Source: Gillisia hiemivivida
GTDB lineage: Bacteria > Bacteroidota > Bacteroidia > Flavobacteriales > Flavobacteriaceae
Direction: 5' to 3'
Assembly: GCF_007997295.1 (NCBI RefSeq)
Contig: NZ_VORY01000019.1
Span: 1-64,000, forward strand
DNA: 64,000 nucleotides
Each line of letters opens with the position of its first letter. Within the stretch, counting starts at the first letter, position 1. Shown piece by piece: positions 36,119 through 46,768 of the stretch. The notes beneath the pieces are model-generated. The model was not told the DNA's origin and did no database searches. It was given only the letters and a program-made list of their open reading frames with translations. A program made the position numbers and the translations under genes.

Positions 36119-39100
36119 TTATTTTTTTATAATTATTTTTCTAGTTATGATCTCTTCATCAGTATGCATTTTTAAAATATAAATCCCTTCACTATAATTA
36201 GAAACCTTAAGTCTAATCTCTGTTTCTGAAGGTACTTCATCAAATATTTCTATCAATTTCCCATTCAGGTCGAACAAATGAATCACAGAAATCTCAAGTT
36301 CTTTAGGATTTAATACCATCATCTCATTAGCTGAATAAGAGTGAAGAAGACTTATCTCTGAAAAATCGTCTATGATAGGTTCTTCCACCACAATAGGATC
36401 TGGAGTGGCCTGCTCTTTATAGAATATCAACTGGAATCTATCGGTAATTTCACCTGGTTCTGAAGTGGAGGTATAAGGACCAGCTCGAAGATCATGAATA
36501 GTATCTAAAACAATATCTTTTAAATAGATAGTATGATCATCGCTCATATTTTCTAGCTCATCAATTTTAATTTTAAATTCTCCTTCTTGATCTATTCTAA
36601 TTCCTATTGGTAATACTTGTTCTTTACCAAAATCGGGTACTCCTTGAATTACAAGGAAGTTTCCTTCTTGAAGCCAATACATGTCCTCCAGATTATATTC
36701 TATCATAGGGGCATCATATCCAAGATCAAATCCATTTGTTGTATTTGGATCTGCACCTACTAAAAGTTGTCTATTATATCCTTTTGGAGATTTAAACGCA
36801 ATTCGAATTTTTGGAGTAACATTTTTAGTTTCTTCTTTTCCTGTTTTTGAAATATTCTCGGGTCTTAAAAAGATTGAATTTTCGGCACCTTCACTTTCAA
36901 ATATGCGTTGACTATTTTTGAAGGTAATTTGTCCGCCATCTGGTGTAAAAATTACTTCATTATTGATATTTACCACTTCGCCGGAATTGATGAAAAAACC
37001 TTGGGAAACAGGTATAAATTGTTTAGGAGTTTTCCCGTAAGTTCCAGTAGAATTAATTCTATCATCTGTGGCTATTGAACGAACTCCTCCAGTTATATTT
37101 AATACCGCATAGCCTCCAATATATTCTCTTAAAACATGTGTAGCTCCGGAGAAATGATCCCAGAAATAGATAGCTCCATCGAATACATTAATAATATTAC
37201 GCCCTCCTGGAGTATCTTTTAAATTATCCTTAATAAACTCCTTAGAATCTATGGAAGAAGTATATGGATTACCAACTAAGTAATTTCGTTTCTTATCCAA
37301 AGTTAAAGTGATATCTCCATTGTTAGGTTTGCCTCTATAGACATAGTTTTGTGATTGTGCAATTGCATTAACGCCACCTAAACCAGAAACCCCTTTCATC
37401 GTGTGGCCTTCTCCTGCTTTTAAAACACCAGTACTTCCAATATGTTGCCAGGAATCATAATCATCTGCTGTGCGATTATCAAATTTAAAAATCCAATAAT
37501 CACTCTTAGTAATTGGATTTGTTTTTTGTCCATCAGCCGCGGGATATCCCGGTTGATAATTTATTGATATAGGACTGTTAGAATCGGTTCCATCCCACAT
37601 TACACTACGCATTGTAAATCCAGAGTTGTTTGCTGCTCCTTGAACACTTACAGGGGAAGTCCAGTAATTATAATTGAAACTACTTAAAGTCCCTTGTTGG
37701 TCCCTCTCTAAATAGCCTGTGCTGCTTTCAGCAACAATGCTACGGACAGGTTGGACAAGTTGTGATTCACCATTTAGATCGATGATACCATTTAAAAGTA
37801 AATAGTGAGAAATGAATAATTCATTTCCGCTTCCACTCGTTCCATTTTCCCAATCTGTAGGATTTGCACCTTCCATATCAAGTGTTTCTTTTTCAGAAAT
37901 TAAACCTAAAACTTTTATGTCTCTTTCTCCAGAAGTTATATTGTGCGAAGTTTTAACGATATTCCATTCTATTGGAGCGGTATGTGGTGGATCCCAAACA
38001 GCTGGTCTTGCCCAGGTTCCGTCTGTTCCCCATGGACCATTATTTCCGGAAAAGTAGGGAAGGGGAGCAGTGTTTTCTTGATTGGTTGTCATGTTCAATA
38101 ATCTACCGGGAATTGCTGCATTTACCAAATTTGGTGTAACACCATTTACTGGCATAAGATTTACATCAAATTCCACAAGGTTTAGAGGATCAGGCACTGC
38201 TGAAATTAACCTATAATAGCCTACGAGAGCAGAAAATTGTAGGTTACCCGGTGCTGGCATTGGAATTTGTTCTCCAATATTTGCTCCCGCCTGAAGACGT
38301 TGGTTCATCATAAAACGAATTTGCTCTACGGTAAGTTCTTCCTTCCACAATCTTACCTCTTCTATCCAGCCGGAGAAGTGGTTAGTAGTTGCGCCATCAA
38401 TCCAATCAGCACCTATTAGGGTTTTTGTTCCACCAGTTCCAAGAGAAAGGGCTCTTTTATCTATTCCATCTATATAAAGTCTTCCACCGCTAACAGCAAT
38501 ATGATACCATCTTGAATTTGGTGTGATCTCGGTTGGCGTGGAAATTCGGAAATTAGGCCCGGAGATAATAGTTCCACCAGCTACTTCAGGCCTAATCCAG
38601 GCTTCAATGCTTACAACATCGGAGTAGGGATTGGCAACAACTATAACATCATCTTCACCGTCAAAATCTAAGGTAGTACAATCAGTAAAGACAGGAGTGA
38701 CAGGTATAGAAACCGGAGGACATGCAGGGTTTTCTACAGGCAGACCTTGTAGTTCTACAATTGAATAATCATCTGGATATACCGCAGTTGGTTTCAACTC
38801 CCAGGTAATAGTGAAGTCTGAATTGCTGCCAGATTCAAAAATTACATGTGGATCATATTTAGGTTCTAATCCGCTGCTTACATCTTGATTTATTAGAGTG
38901 TAGTTATCTCCTTCTGGAATTATTTTCCATTCTCCTCGATATCCATCAAAAGTAACTTCTGTTTCATCTAATTCTTCTCCCTGAAGAGCTGCACTAATTG
39001 ATGCATCTAATGTGGCAGAATAGCTACCACAACCTGCAGGTATGACTGCTACACTAGTCTCATAAGTGTCAAAAACAAATACTCTTATCCTCTCAATATT

Positions 39101-42100
39101 ATCTAAACTCTCACAGGCATTGCCATTGCTATCCAGTAGTAAAGCTGTTTTTACCTCAAAGTCATTCCAGCCAATTTTTCTGGGCGTAAAGGATACTTTC
39201 TCTTCATTATCAACGCCTATTTGTTCCAGGCTATTATTTGTATCACTTGGATCGTCATCATAGAACCATTGCAATAAAACTCCCTGAGGCCCTTCAGGGA
39301 CTTTAATGTTATCCACCGCCCACACATCACCGCGCCTTACGCCGGTATATTCGAAACGGACTTTTAAATTAGCTTCTCCTAAATAGCTGCCCAGGTCATA
39401 GGACATATCATTAACATTGGGTGTTCCACTTCCAAAACCTTCATAGTTCCCGCTACTTGCCGGTCCAGTTATTTTATCAAGCTCTTTATATTCTACGCCG
39501 TTTTTTAATAAAACCACTCGAATTGTGGCACCCGTTGTGAGGTTATATGCCTGGTCGAATGTCACCTTGGCCTCATCCATTCCCGTTAAGGTGAAAGGGG
39601 GAGTGTCCATATTCGATGAAAAAGCCCCTTGTGTAATGGCAAAATGCTCATTTGTTTTCCCATCGGAGAGCGGATTCCACCACCTATCTGTTAAAGTATA
39701 TGGAGAATTTATAGCTGCAGTTTCAAATTTCCATTTTGGCTGTGTCTTGTGCCAATGTATAGGTGTTCCCGAGTTTGCAGAGGCGTCAAAAGGAATTTCA
39801 TTTCCGTTGGGATCAGTAAAATTCCATCCATTATTTTTTATCCCGGCATTGGTAAAGTCTCCGCCTTCAAAATATCCAAAGCCTTCGCCATATCCGGTTT
39901 TGGAACTTAAGGAAATATCTGTACCAAAACAAACTATAGTGGGCTCGGCTTCCACGGGTGAAGGTTTTATGTCAGAAGGAATTACACTTACAATAGCCGT
40001 GGCAGAAAAGGTATTAGTATTACAGGTCCCATTTGAAATTTTTGCTCTAATAACAGTGGAGGTATTGTTAACCAGATCTTCAACCTCATCACTACTTAAC
40101 TGAGCATCCTGGCTGTTATAAATTGACCAGATTGAAGAGGTAGCAGTTTTATACTGCCACTCTACTACTTGTCCGGTTTCACCTGTTAAAACCAGTGGAG
40201 CTGCATAGCCGTCAACAGCATTTTCACAAGTTGTAAATACCCGGCCGACTCCCGTAAAATTTACGACGCCTCCAACTGGAAGAGCATCTATACTAATAGT
40301 TTCGGAATAGGAAACTTCCTCGCAAACTGTTCCTGCAGGTACTTTGTATGTTACAACATAACTTCCGGCTACGCCATCTGCCGCAGTCCAAGTAAGTTGA
40401 CCGTTTGAGGAATTTACTGTAACTAACGCACTCGGGCCACTAATTGAGTATGTTCCTCCTGTATCAGGAGTTGTGTCAATAGTTGCTCCCAAATTTGAAA
40501 TACAAAAGCTTTTTTCAGCACTTATTCCTGCATAACTAAAAGAAGCCACAGGTAACTTATCAATGGTTATAGTAAATTCCGCAGAAACTGCATCACAACC
40601 ATCTTCTTCAGTGTCTAGGGTGTTTTTAATTGTATAAGTTCCTTCATCACTTGTAGTGATGTTTATTTTTCCATCGGAATCCATAACCAGATTAGCTCCT
40701 GTTGGAGTAGAGGTATAGCTAAAAATACCTTGAACAGCATTGGTTTCCCAAACAGGATCTATAGAAACGGTAGCAGCAGGATCTGAACAATATTCTGTAA
40801 CTGAATAAGTGAAATCGGGAATTGGTCTGTCATTTATAGTTAAGTTAAATTCAGCAGTAACCGGCTGACAGCCATCTTCATCAGTTCCGGTATAATCAAC
40901 CGTTCTTGTAATCTTATAGATTCCCGCAGTACTGGCAGAGAGGTCTATACTTCCCGTTGCTTCGTCTAAAACCAATCCAGCATCATCAGCAACAAAACTA
41001 TCAGCGTTTTCGTGTCCGTCTTCAGTAAAAGAAATTATCGGAGCTGTATTGAAAGTATTATCCCGGGTATCTCTGCAATAAATTGTATTGTCGTACTCAA
41101 AAGTAGCTACCGGATTTGCGCCTATGGTTACTGTAAAGTCTCTGGACACCTCAGTACAAACCGCTGTAGTGGAAGTGGCATTAAAAGTATAGGTTATAAT
41201 ATAAACTCCGGGATCAGTATCATTTGGAGTAAATTCACCTGTCTGGGAATCGAGTGTTAATTCCGTCTTATCTACTGTAAAGACTCCGGTTCCATTTCCA
41301 AGATTGTTTCCTTCTATCGTAGGAGATTTTACAGCGGTATCTGTTTCACAGAATTCGGTAGCAGTATCTGCTAATGTGGAAGTATAGGTAAATGCGGTAA
41401 GTTCCGGCTGTGAAATTATAGTAATTTCCTTTGTATCTGCAGCATCTTCACAAATTTGAACTCCTTCTACTTCAAGAATTCCGCTAAGAGTAAAGATCAA
41501 GGTCACTCCAAGATCTGCCGCTACCGGAGCATAGGTTGCCTCGGTTAAATTGGTTGCATTCGAAATTGTTCCAGCTCCGGTTGTAGTCCAAATAAGGGAG
41601 GTTTGATTGGAAGCTGTAGCTCCTTCTCCTATGGCAATGGAATTTTCAGTGCTGCAAATTTCAAAATTTTCACCTGCATTTGCGGTTGGAGCTTCGTAGG
41701 TAGTGACCTTTACAATCTGTGAAAATCCGGTGTCACAGGAAAAGCCGTCAGGGCCATCAATTCGGACCCGGTATTCTCCAGCCTGTCCGGTAGAAATTTC
41801 TGAAAAAGTATCACCTGTCTGGCTAGCTCCAGAGTCGCTCCAGGCATCTTGTGAAGTTGCTCTAAACTGCCATTGATATTGTATTGTAGTGTTGTCTCCC
41901 GAGGCCGTAGCTGAAACTCTCAAAGTTGCTTCATTACCCGAACATATATTCTGGCTTTGGGGCTGATCTTCTGCTGCGATGACAATATTTTCATCTACGG
42001 TTACAGTCACAAATTCAGATGTAGCAGAGCCGCAGGCATTGTCTCCACTAATAACTACATAATAATCACCCGCATTTACAGCTGTGATATTGTTGAGCTC

Positions 42101-45100
42101 TAATATTGGAGAATTGTTACCAACCTCAGCATCAGTGGCACCTACTTTAAACCATTGATATCTAAGATCATCTCCCGTTGCAGCCACCTCAAGTTGGGTG
42201 CTGTTCGCAGTACAAGCCGCTACAGGAAAGGGTTCAGAGGTTATTTTTACATTTTCGTATATAATAATGTCCAAAGTCGCACCGAGATCAGAACAACCTC
42301 CTGCACCTGTTAAAAAATATTTTAAAACATAGTTACCCGCGGCTGTGTTGGCCGGAGAAAATGAACCATCATTAGGATCGACAGTAAGGCCTTCTGCAGA
42401 GAATATTCCATTGGTAAACGCTCCTGAACCTTGTAAATTTGGTGTAAAGGAACCCTGGGTGGTATCATTGCAAAACGTGATCTGGTCGTTTTCAAAAGAG
42501 ACATTTGCTTCAGGGGTAGGATTTACTGTAACTACAGCTGAACCGGATACATTGTTCGTGCAATCTGGTGCGTCCGGATACATTACACTTACCAGTCCAT
42601 AGGTGAAAGTGGTAATTTCATTGTTGGTAACATTCAAACTACCTGTTGATAAGACAGCTTCCCCGGAAGCATTCAGCGTTATGGTTTGTGAGCTTCCGTT
42701 ATTAATTGTATAAGTAACTATAGCATTGGGTGTCCCAGTGGTAAAAAATATTTCTGTATCTCCTGCATCGCATATCTCAGTAGTTCCTGAAATTTCTACT
42801 ATCGGGGTATCCCTAACTGAAAGAACAGCAGTTTGTGAAGTTACAGGATCACAAATAAAATCCTCAGGGCCACTAATCACTACATAGTAATTTGCACTAT
42901 CATTAAGAGTTGCTCCAGATATCACGAGAGAGGCAGAATTTGTGCCTAAAGCTGTCCCAGATCCTGGCGCTCCTTTATACCATTGGTAATTCAAAGCTTT
43001 ACTCCCCGCAGAAGCGGCTACATTTAAAGTTGCTGTGCCACCAACACAAATTGCTGTGTTAGCTGGTTGAGTATTAATTTCAATGTCCTCATCTATCACC
43101 AACTCCACAACCTGAGATGGAACTTTGGCACAAGGGGATGTTCCGCTGACTTCCACATAATAACTTCCAGCATTTGAAATGGTGACATTGTTTAAAGTCA
43201 GAACAGAAGTTGTTCCTCCTGTTACAGCAGTACCGGATCCGACAGTTCCTTTGAACCATATATAAGTCAGCCCTTCCCCGGTGGCTGAAACCGAAAATTG
43301 AACATTTTCTCCTTCACAAACCCTATCCCCTGCTGGTTGCGAGGTTATAGCTACTTTTTCGGATATTTTAACCTGAGTTGTTGCAATTACTGCTTCACAT
43401 CCTCCGGATGCAGGAATGGTATATGTTACCGTATATGTACCTGGTGTGCCGGGAGTAATTGCTCCTGTAGTTGGGTTTATTGTTAATCCAGAGGAAGCAG
43501 AAAATTGTGCCCCTGTTACTGTTCCGGTGGTGTTTAAAGTTACTGATTGAGCAGTTTCTGTAGAACTACAAAATGGTGTAGCATAGGAGATATTAGCAGT
43601 TGGTTTGGGGGTTACTGTTACCGTAGTAGAGCCCGAAATAGTTTTAGAACAAGAAGGAGTGTTTTGATATTGAACGCTTCTTAAATTATAAGTTGTATTA
43701 CCGGTTAATATCCCGGTATTTATGACCGCAGTACCACCTGCACCTATGTTTAAAGTTTGATCTCCACCGGTACCTATCCTATAAGTGACTACAGTATTGG
43801 GTGTCGCTGTGATATTGAGTGTGGTAGAACCTCCCGAACATATGGCCGCAGGAGTAACAATACTGGCGGTGGGATCGGGCCTGAAAAAGATCGTCATTTC
43901 ATCTTTTCCTGCCTGGCAAGCACCGCCGGGGCTTTGAGTGGTTAAAATAATTGTCACCTGTCCATTGGAAAGGTCGGTGGATGACGGAGTGTAGTTAAAA
44001 GTATAAGAATTTGAATTACTGTTCGGAACGGAGAGGTTTTGGCCTGAAGACGATCTAATGGTCTCTAATTTTAAATTTTTTCCTCCAAAATCGTAATTAG
44101 CAGTTATTGAAATAGGAGAAGTGGAAGAACATACCGTTTTATCTTCTCCCAAATTCACGAAAACAAAATCACTTACTGCAATAGCATTTGCATCGTTAAT
44201 GTTGGAAGATGTATTGCGTCTGGTACTATTACCACAATTATTTTTAGCTTCAACTCCTATCACAGTGGGATTCGAATAGTTGGAAGATGCATTTATTTTT
44301 ACTGTTATAGTGCGTGTTCCTGCGCCATTGGTTACTTCCCAACCTGTTGGTAAAAACCATTGATAACTGTCTGCATCGGTAGCTTGCGGTACACTTAATT
44401 TGAAACCAGTTTCTGGAGGACATACGGTATATTTGCTAGCTGTAATTGTTCCAGGTTGAGCGGGTAAACCACTAGCAACATTTATACTAAATGATTTAGC
44501 AGTACTTGTTCCACAGGAATTAACGGCTGAAACCGACATGTTTAGTGATCCAGAAGTGGTAGCGGTATAAGATAAACTTGGAGTAGTTGTAGATTGGGTG
44601 GTTCCGTTTGGTAATGTCCACAAATAACCAGTAGCATTAGAAACAGCCGGTATTGAATATGTTTCTGGTATATTAACACAAGCTTTATCTGTGCCATCAG
44701 AAAAAGTTATAGCACCGGGAATTACCGGCGGCGGCGGATTTAATCCTACAGTTATACTTTTTGAAGCACTATCTCCACAACCATTAATAGCCTTCACAGA
44801 AATTGTACCTCCTGCGGTTCCTGCTGTAACTGTAATTTCTTTTGTTCCTGAACCAGATGTAATAGTCCATCCGGAAGGGATTGACCATTCATAACTTGAT
44901 GCATTTGTAATAGTCGGAATAGAATATTTTAATCCCGGAGTACTTGCGCAAACCCCTGTTGATCCGGTGATATCGTCAGTTAAAACAGGTTTTGGTGGAT
45001 TTATGTCAATTGCTTTTGATTGCGCTGGTCCTGTATCGCAATCGTTACTAGCTGATACTGTTATGCTCCCCGAACCATTACTTCCTGCGGTAACAACAAG

Positions 45101-46435
45101 TGTAGGGTTGGAGGTGGTCAAATTTGACGCTGAAAAACCCGTAGGTAAGGTCCATATATAACTTGTCGCACCTGTTACAGGTGGAACTGAATAAGTTTCC
45201 TGTGTCCCAGGGCAAAGGTTAGCGGGACCTGTAAATGATCCTGGCTGAACAGGAGTTCCTGGTTTAACACTAATAGCTAAGATTTTTGCTTGGCTGGTTC
45301 CACAATCGTTGCCTGCTGTTACAGAAAGGTTTCCGTTTACAGCAGTTCCTGCAGTGGGAGTTAAAGTAATAGAATTCGAAGTGCTGGTTCCTGTCCATCC
45401 CGTAGGTTTATCCCAGGTATAGTTCACCCCCGAGACATTAGGTACAGAAAAAGTCTGTGCAATGCCAGGACATGCCTGGGCTGTACCCGAAATTATTCCC
45501 GGAGTAGCCGGAGTCCCTGCTTTTACTGAAACAGCTAAGGAACGGGCTGCACTGGTTCCGCAACTATTTTTTGCTATAACAGTTATATCTCCACTTCCAG
45601 AGTTCCCTGTGGTAACTGTGATAGAATTTGTAGTACTAGATCCGCTCCATCCCGAAGGTAATGTCCAGATATATTCTGAAGCCATATTGTCATTGGGAAC
45701 TGTATATGTTTTGGAAAGTCCGGGACATACTTCTGTCTCGACGCTAGTAAAAGCAGCAGGGGTATCTGGAGTACCTGCTTTTTCTGTAAAAGTAATTATA
45801 TTGCTTTCCACAGGATCTACGCAGGGCACAGTAGAATTAACCAAAAGGCGAATTTGATCTCCCGCTTGCAACATATTATTGGAGAACGAGGCTGCAGTAC
45901 TAATCGTGCTTATACTGCCATTTCTCGTTAACTCCCATTTGTATGATGGGCTGGCACCCAAATTTCCTGGATTGGAAGTCATAAAACTAACATTCTCTCC
46001 CGGGCAAATATTTGTATTGCTGGCATTTATTGTTATTTTTCCTTCTTTCTTTTCATAAACGGTAATGATTCCAGATTCAGGACTATTTACTGTTGCTACC
46101 TCTGGAGCCCCACTACAGTAGGTCACATTCAGTCTAAATCTATTGGTACCAATTGCAGGCGAATAATTATTCAGACTGGAACTGGTTTGACCGCTTATAT
46201 TGGTATAATTACCGGCGCCTAATTTCACTTGCCATTGATAGGCGTAATTGACGGAAGGATTATTTGGAGAAACATTAGAGCTAAAAGTTATTGTTCCATC
46301 GTTACATAAGGTTGAACCTGTACTTGTAGAAATAGTAACGGTAGGCGCAGTATCACTGCACTGCCCAAACCCACTCCAAGAGCTTAATAAAAATAAGGAA
46401 AACAGTAAGAATACAGAAAGTAATTTTTTTCCCAT
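36119..46435 (-). CDS. Giant T9SS-secreted surface protein with PKD-like and Ig-like repeats (3438 aa)
   Basis: The largest gene in the window, encoding a probable secreted adhesin. The signal peptide ends at about 24 (SWSGFGQ). Two Ig-like domains are followed by six PKD-like repeats of about 85-90 residues (about 220-760), with CPG...Y.W.LP.GW cores. A long alternation of Ig-like (CxGxxxxLxVxA...YQWYKG) and PKD-like domains runs to about 2170. A jelly-roll-like domain (about 2180-2400; GYGEGFGYFEGGDF, DVWAVDNIKVPEG) follows, then a region of unclear fold, and LamG from about 2585 (LDFDGEDDVIVV). The C-terminal region shared with the two neighbouring giants comes next, then the type A sorting tail (GIYILKM...KIIIKK). 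It lacks the PTSIC/cysteine module. Ligand and role are unknown. Confidence 0.92.
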   Translation of the reverse strand: MGKKLLSVFLLFSLFLLSSWSGFGQCSDTAPTVTISTSTGSTLCNDGTITFSSNVSPNNPSVNYAYQWQVKLGAGNYTNISGQTSSSLNNYSPAIGTNRFRLNVTYCSGAPEVATVNSPESGIITVYEKKEGKITINASNTNICPGENVSFMTSNPGNLGASPSYKWELTRNGSISTISTAASFSNNMLQAGDQIRLLVNSTVPCVDPVESNIITFTEKAGTPDTPAAFTSVETEVCPGLSKTYTVPNDNMASEYIWTLPSGWSGSSTTNSITVTTGNSGSGDITVIAKNSCGTSAARSLAVSVKAGTPATPGIISGTAQACPGIAQTFSVPNVSGVNYTWDKPTGWTGTSTSNSITLTPTAGTAVNGNLSVTAGNDCGTSQAKILAISVKPGTPVQPGSFTGPANLCPGTQETYSVPPVTGATSYIWTLPTGFSASNLTTSNPTLVVTAGSNGSGSITVSASNDCDTGPAQSKAIDINPPKPVLTDDITGSTGVCASTPGLKYSIPTITNASSYEWSIPSGWTITSGSGTKEITVTAGTAGGTISVKAINGCGDSASKSITVGLNPPPPVIPGAITFSDGTDKACVNIPETYSIPAVSNATGYLWTLPNGTTQSTTTPSLSYTATTSGSLNMSVSAVNSCGTSTAKSFSINVASGLPAQPGTITASKYTVCPPETGFKLSVPQATDADSYQWFLPTGWEVTNGAGTRTITVKINASSNYSNPTVIGVEAKNNCGNSTRRNTSSNINDANAIAVSDFVFVNLGEDKTVCSSTSPISITANYDFGGKNLKLETIRSSSGQNLSVPNSNSNSYTFNYTPSSTDLSNGQVTIILTTQSPGGACQAGKDEMTIFFRPDPTASIVTPAAICSGGSTTLNITATPNTVVTYRIGTGGDQTLNIGAGGTAVINTGILTGNTTYNLRSVQYQNTPSCSKTISGSTTVTVTPKPTANISYATPFCSSTETAQSVTLNTTGTVTGAQFSASSGLTINPTTGAITPGTPGTYTVTYTIPASGGCEAVIATTQVKISEKVAITSQPAGDRVCEGENVQFSVSATGEGLTYIWFKGTVGSGTAVTGGTTSVLTLNNVTISNAGSYYVEVSGTSPCAKVPSQVVELVIDEDIEINTQPANTAICVGGTATLNVAASAGSKALNYQWYKGAPGSGTALGTNSASLVISGATLNDSANYYVVISGPEDFICDPVTSQTAVLSVRDTPIVEISGTTEICDAGDTEIFFTTGTPNAIVTYTINNGSSQTITLNASGEAVLSTGSLNVTNNEITTFTYGLVSVMYPDAPDCTNNVSGSAVVTVNPTPEANVSFENDQITFCNDTTQGSFTPNLQGSGAFTNGIFSAEGLTVDPNDGSFSPANTAAGNYVLKYFLTGAGGCSDLGATLDIIIYENVKITSEPFPVAACTANSTQLEVAATGDDLRYQWFKVGATDAEVGNNSPILELNNITAVNAGDYYVVISGDNACGSATSEFVTVTVDENIVIAAEDQPQSQNICSGNEATLRVSATASGDNTTIQYQWQFRATSQDAWSDSGASQTGDTFSEISTGQAGEYRVRIDGPDGFSCDTGFSQIVKVTTYEAPTANAGENFEICSTENSIAIGEGATASNQTSLIWTTTGAGTISNATNLTEATYAPVAADLGVTLIFTLSGILEVEGVQICEDAADTKEITIISQPELTAFTYTSTLADTATEFCETDTAVKSPTIEGNNLGNGTGVFTVDKTELTLDSQTGEFTPNDTDPGVYIITYTFNATSTTAVCTEVSRDFTVTIGANPVATFEYDNTIYCRDTRDNTFNTAPIISFTEDGHENADSFVADDAGLVLDEATGSIDLSASTAGIYKITRTVDYTGTDEDGCQPVTAEFNLTINDRPIPDFTYSVTEYCSDPAATVSIDPVWETNAVQGIFSYTSTPTGANLVMDSDGKINITTSDEGTYTIKNTLDTEEDGCDAVSAEFTITIDKLPVASFSYAGISAEKSFCISNLGATIDTTPDTGGTYSISGPSALVTVNSSNGQLTWTAADGVAGSYVVTYKVPAGTVCEEVSYSETISIDALPVGGVVNFTGVGRVFTTCENAVDGYAAPLVLTGETGQVVEWQYKTATSSIWSIYNSQDAQLSSDEVEDLVNNTSTVIRAKISNGTCNTNTFSATAIVSVIPSDIKPSPVEAEPTIVCFGTDISLSSKTGYGEGFGYFEGGDFTNAGIKNNGWNFTDPNGNEIPFDASANSGTPIHWHKTQPKWKFETAAINSPYTLTDRWWNPLSDGKTNEHFAITQGAFSSNMDTPPFTLTGMDEAKVTFDQAYNLTTGATIRVVLLKNGVEYKELDKITGPASSGNYEGFGSGTPNVNDMSYDLGSYLGEANLKVRFEYTGVRRGDVWAVDNIKVPEGPQGVLLQWFYDDDPSDTNNSLEQIGVDNEEKVSFTPRKIGWNDFEVKTALLLDSNGNACESLDNIERIRVFVFDTYETSVAVIPAGCGSYSATLDASISAALQGEELDETEVTFDGYRGEWKIIPEGDNYTLINQDVSSGLEPKYDPHVIFESGSNSDFTITWELKPTAVYPDDYSIVELQGLPVENPACPPVSIPVTPVFTDCTTLDFDGEDDVIVVANPYSDVVSIEAWIRPEVAGGTIISGPNFRISTPTEITPNSRWYHIAVSGGRLYIDGIDKRALSLGTGGTKTLIGADWIDGATTNHFSGWIEEVRLWKEELTVEQIRFMMNQRLQAGANIGEQIPMPAPGNLQFSALVGYYRLISAVPDPLNLVEFDVNLMPVNGVTPNLVNAAIPGRLLNMTTNQENTAPLPYFSGNNGPWGTDGTWARPAVWDPPHTAPIEWNIVKTSHNITSGERDIKVLGLISEKETLDMEGANPTDWENGTSGSGNELFISHYLLLNGIIDLNGESQLVQPVRSIVAESSTGYLERDQQGTLSSFNYNYWTSPVSVQGAANNSGFTMRSVMWDGTDSNSPISINYQPGYPAADGQKTNPITKSDYWIFKFDNRTADDYDSWQHIGSTGVLKAGEGHTMKGVSGLGGVNAIAQSQNYVYRGKPNNGDITLTLDKKRNYLVGNPYTSSIDSKEFIKDNLKDTPGGRNIINVFDGAIYFWDHFSGATHVLREYIGGYAVLNITGGVRSIATDDRINSTGTYGKTPKQFIPVSQGFFINSGEVVNINNEVIFTPDGGQITFKNSQRIFESEGAENSIFLRPENISKTGKEETKNVTPKIRIAFKSPKGYNRQLLVGADPNTTNGFDLGYDAPMIEYNLEDMYWLQEGNFLVIQGVPDFGKEQVLPIGIRIDQEGEFKIKIDELENMSDDHTIYLKDIVLDTIHDLRAGPYTSTSEPGEITDRFQLIFYKEQATPDPIVVEEPIIDDFSEISLLHSYSANEMMVLNPKELEISVIHLFDLNGKLIEIFDEVPSETEIRLKVSNYSEGIYILKMHTDEEIITRKIIIKK

Positions 46436-46710
46436 AGCAGTAAATATTTAGAGCTAACTAAATTACGTAGGGGGTAATCGAGTAATTATTTATATAGTGA
46501 ACAAAACTTTGGGGAAGTTTTGTGGGTATTAGTTTGGTCTTTAGTGAGTTAACAATCTAAATTACGTTATTACATCTAACTTTTGATAACTATTCGGTGA
46601 AAGGACGTTTAAATCGTTAAAATGTCAATTTATCGTTTACAATAAGTTTTAAAAGAAGCTTTTAACCTACAAAGATTAAAAGATTATGATCTAAGTGCTT
46701 AATTTTCAGG
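46436..46710. other. Leader region of the 10-kb gene
   Basis: About 275 bp with no gene. It contains a 9-bp perfect inverted repeat at 46501-46523 upstream of the 3438-residue gene and otherwise only AT-rich sequence. Confidence 0.5.
46501..46523. promoter_or_regulatory. Palindrome upstream of the 10-kb surface-protein gene
   Basis: ACAAAACTT-TGGGG-AAGTTTTGT is a perfect 9-bp inverted repeat 65 bases before the start of the 3438-residue gene. The half-site AAGTTTTGT also occurs at 35459-35467 upstream of the second giant gene, which makes an operator possible. Confidence 0.4.
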
Positions 46711-46745
46711 AAAAAAAAAGCCGCAAACTTTAAAATTTGCGGCTT
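46711..46745 (-). terminator. Intrinsic terminator of pruA
   Basis: A perfect 10-bp GC-rich stem (46718-46727 with 46736-46745) and an 8-base loop are followed on the minus strand by a run of eight U residues, 23 bases after the pruA stop. Confidence 0.9.
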
Positions 46746-46768
46746 ATATAAATTTATTTGAGTATTAA

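Noticed and set aside
39525-40103. A 192-codon open frame on the plus strand
   Set aside because: It lies entirely antisense to the 3438-residue gene, has a composition dictated by that gene's codons, and shows no domain or promoter.
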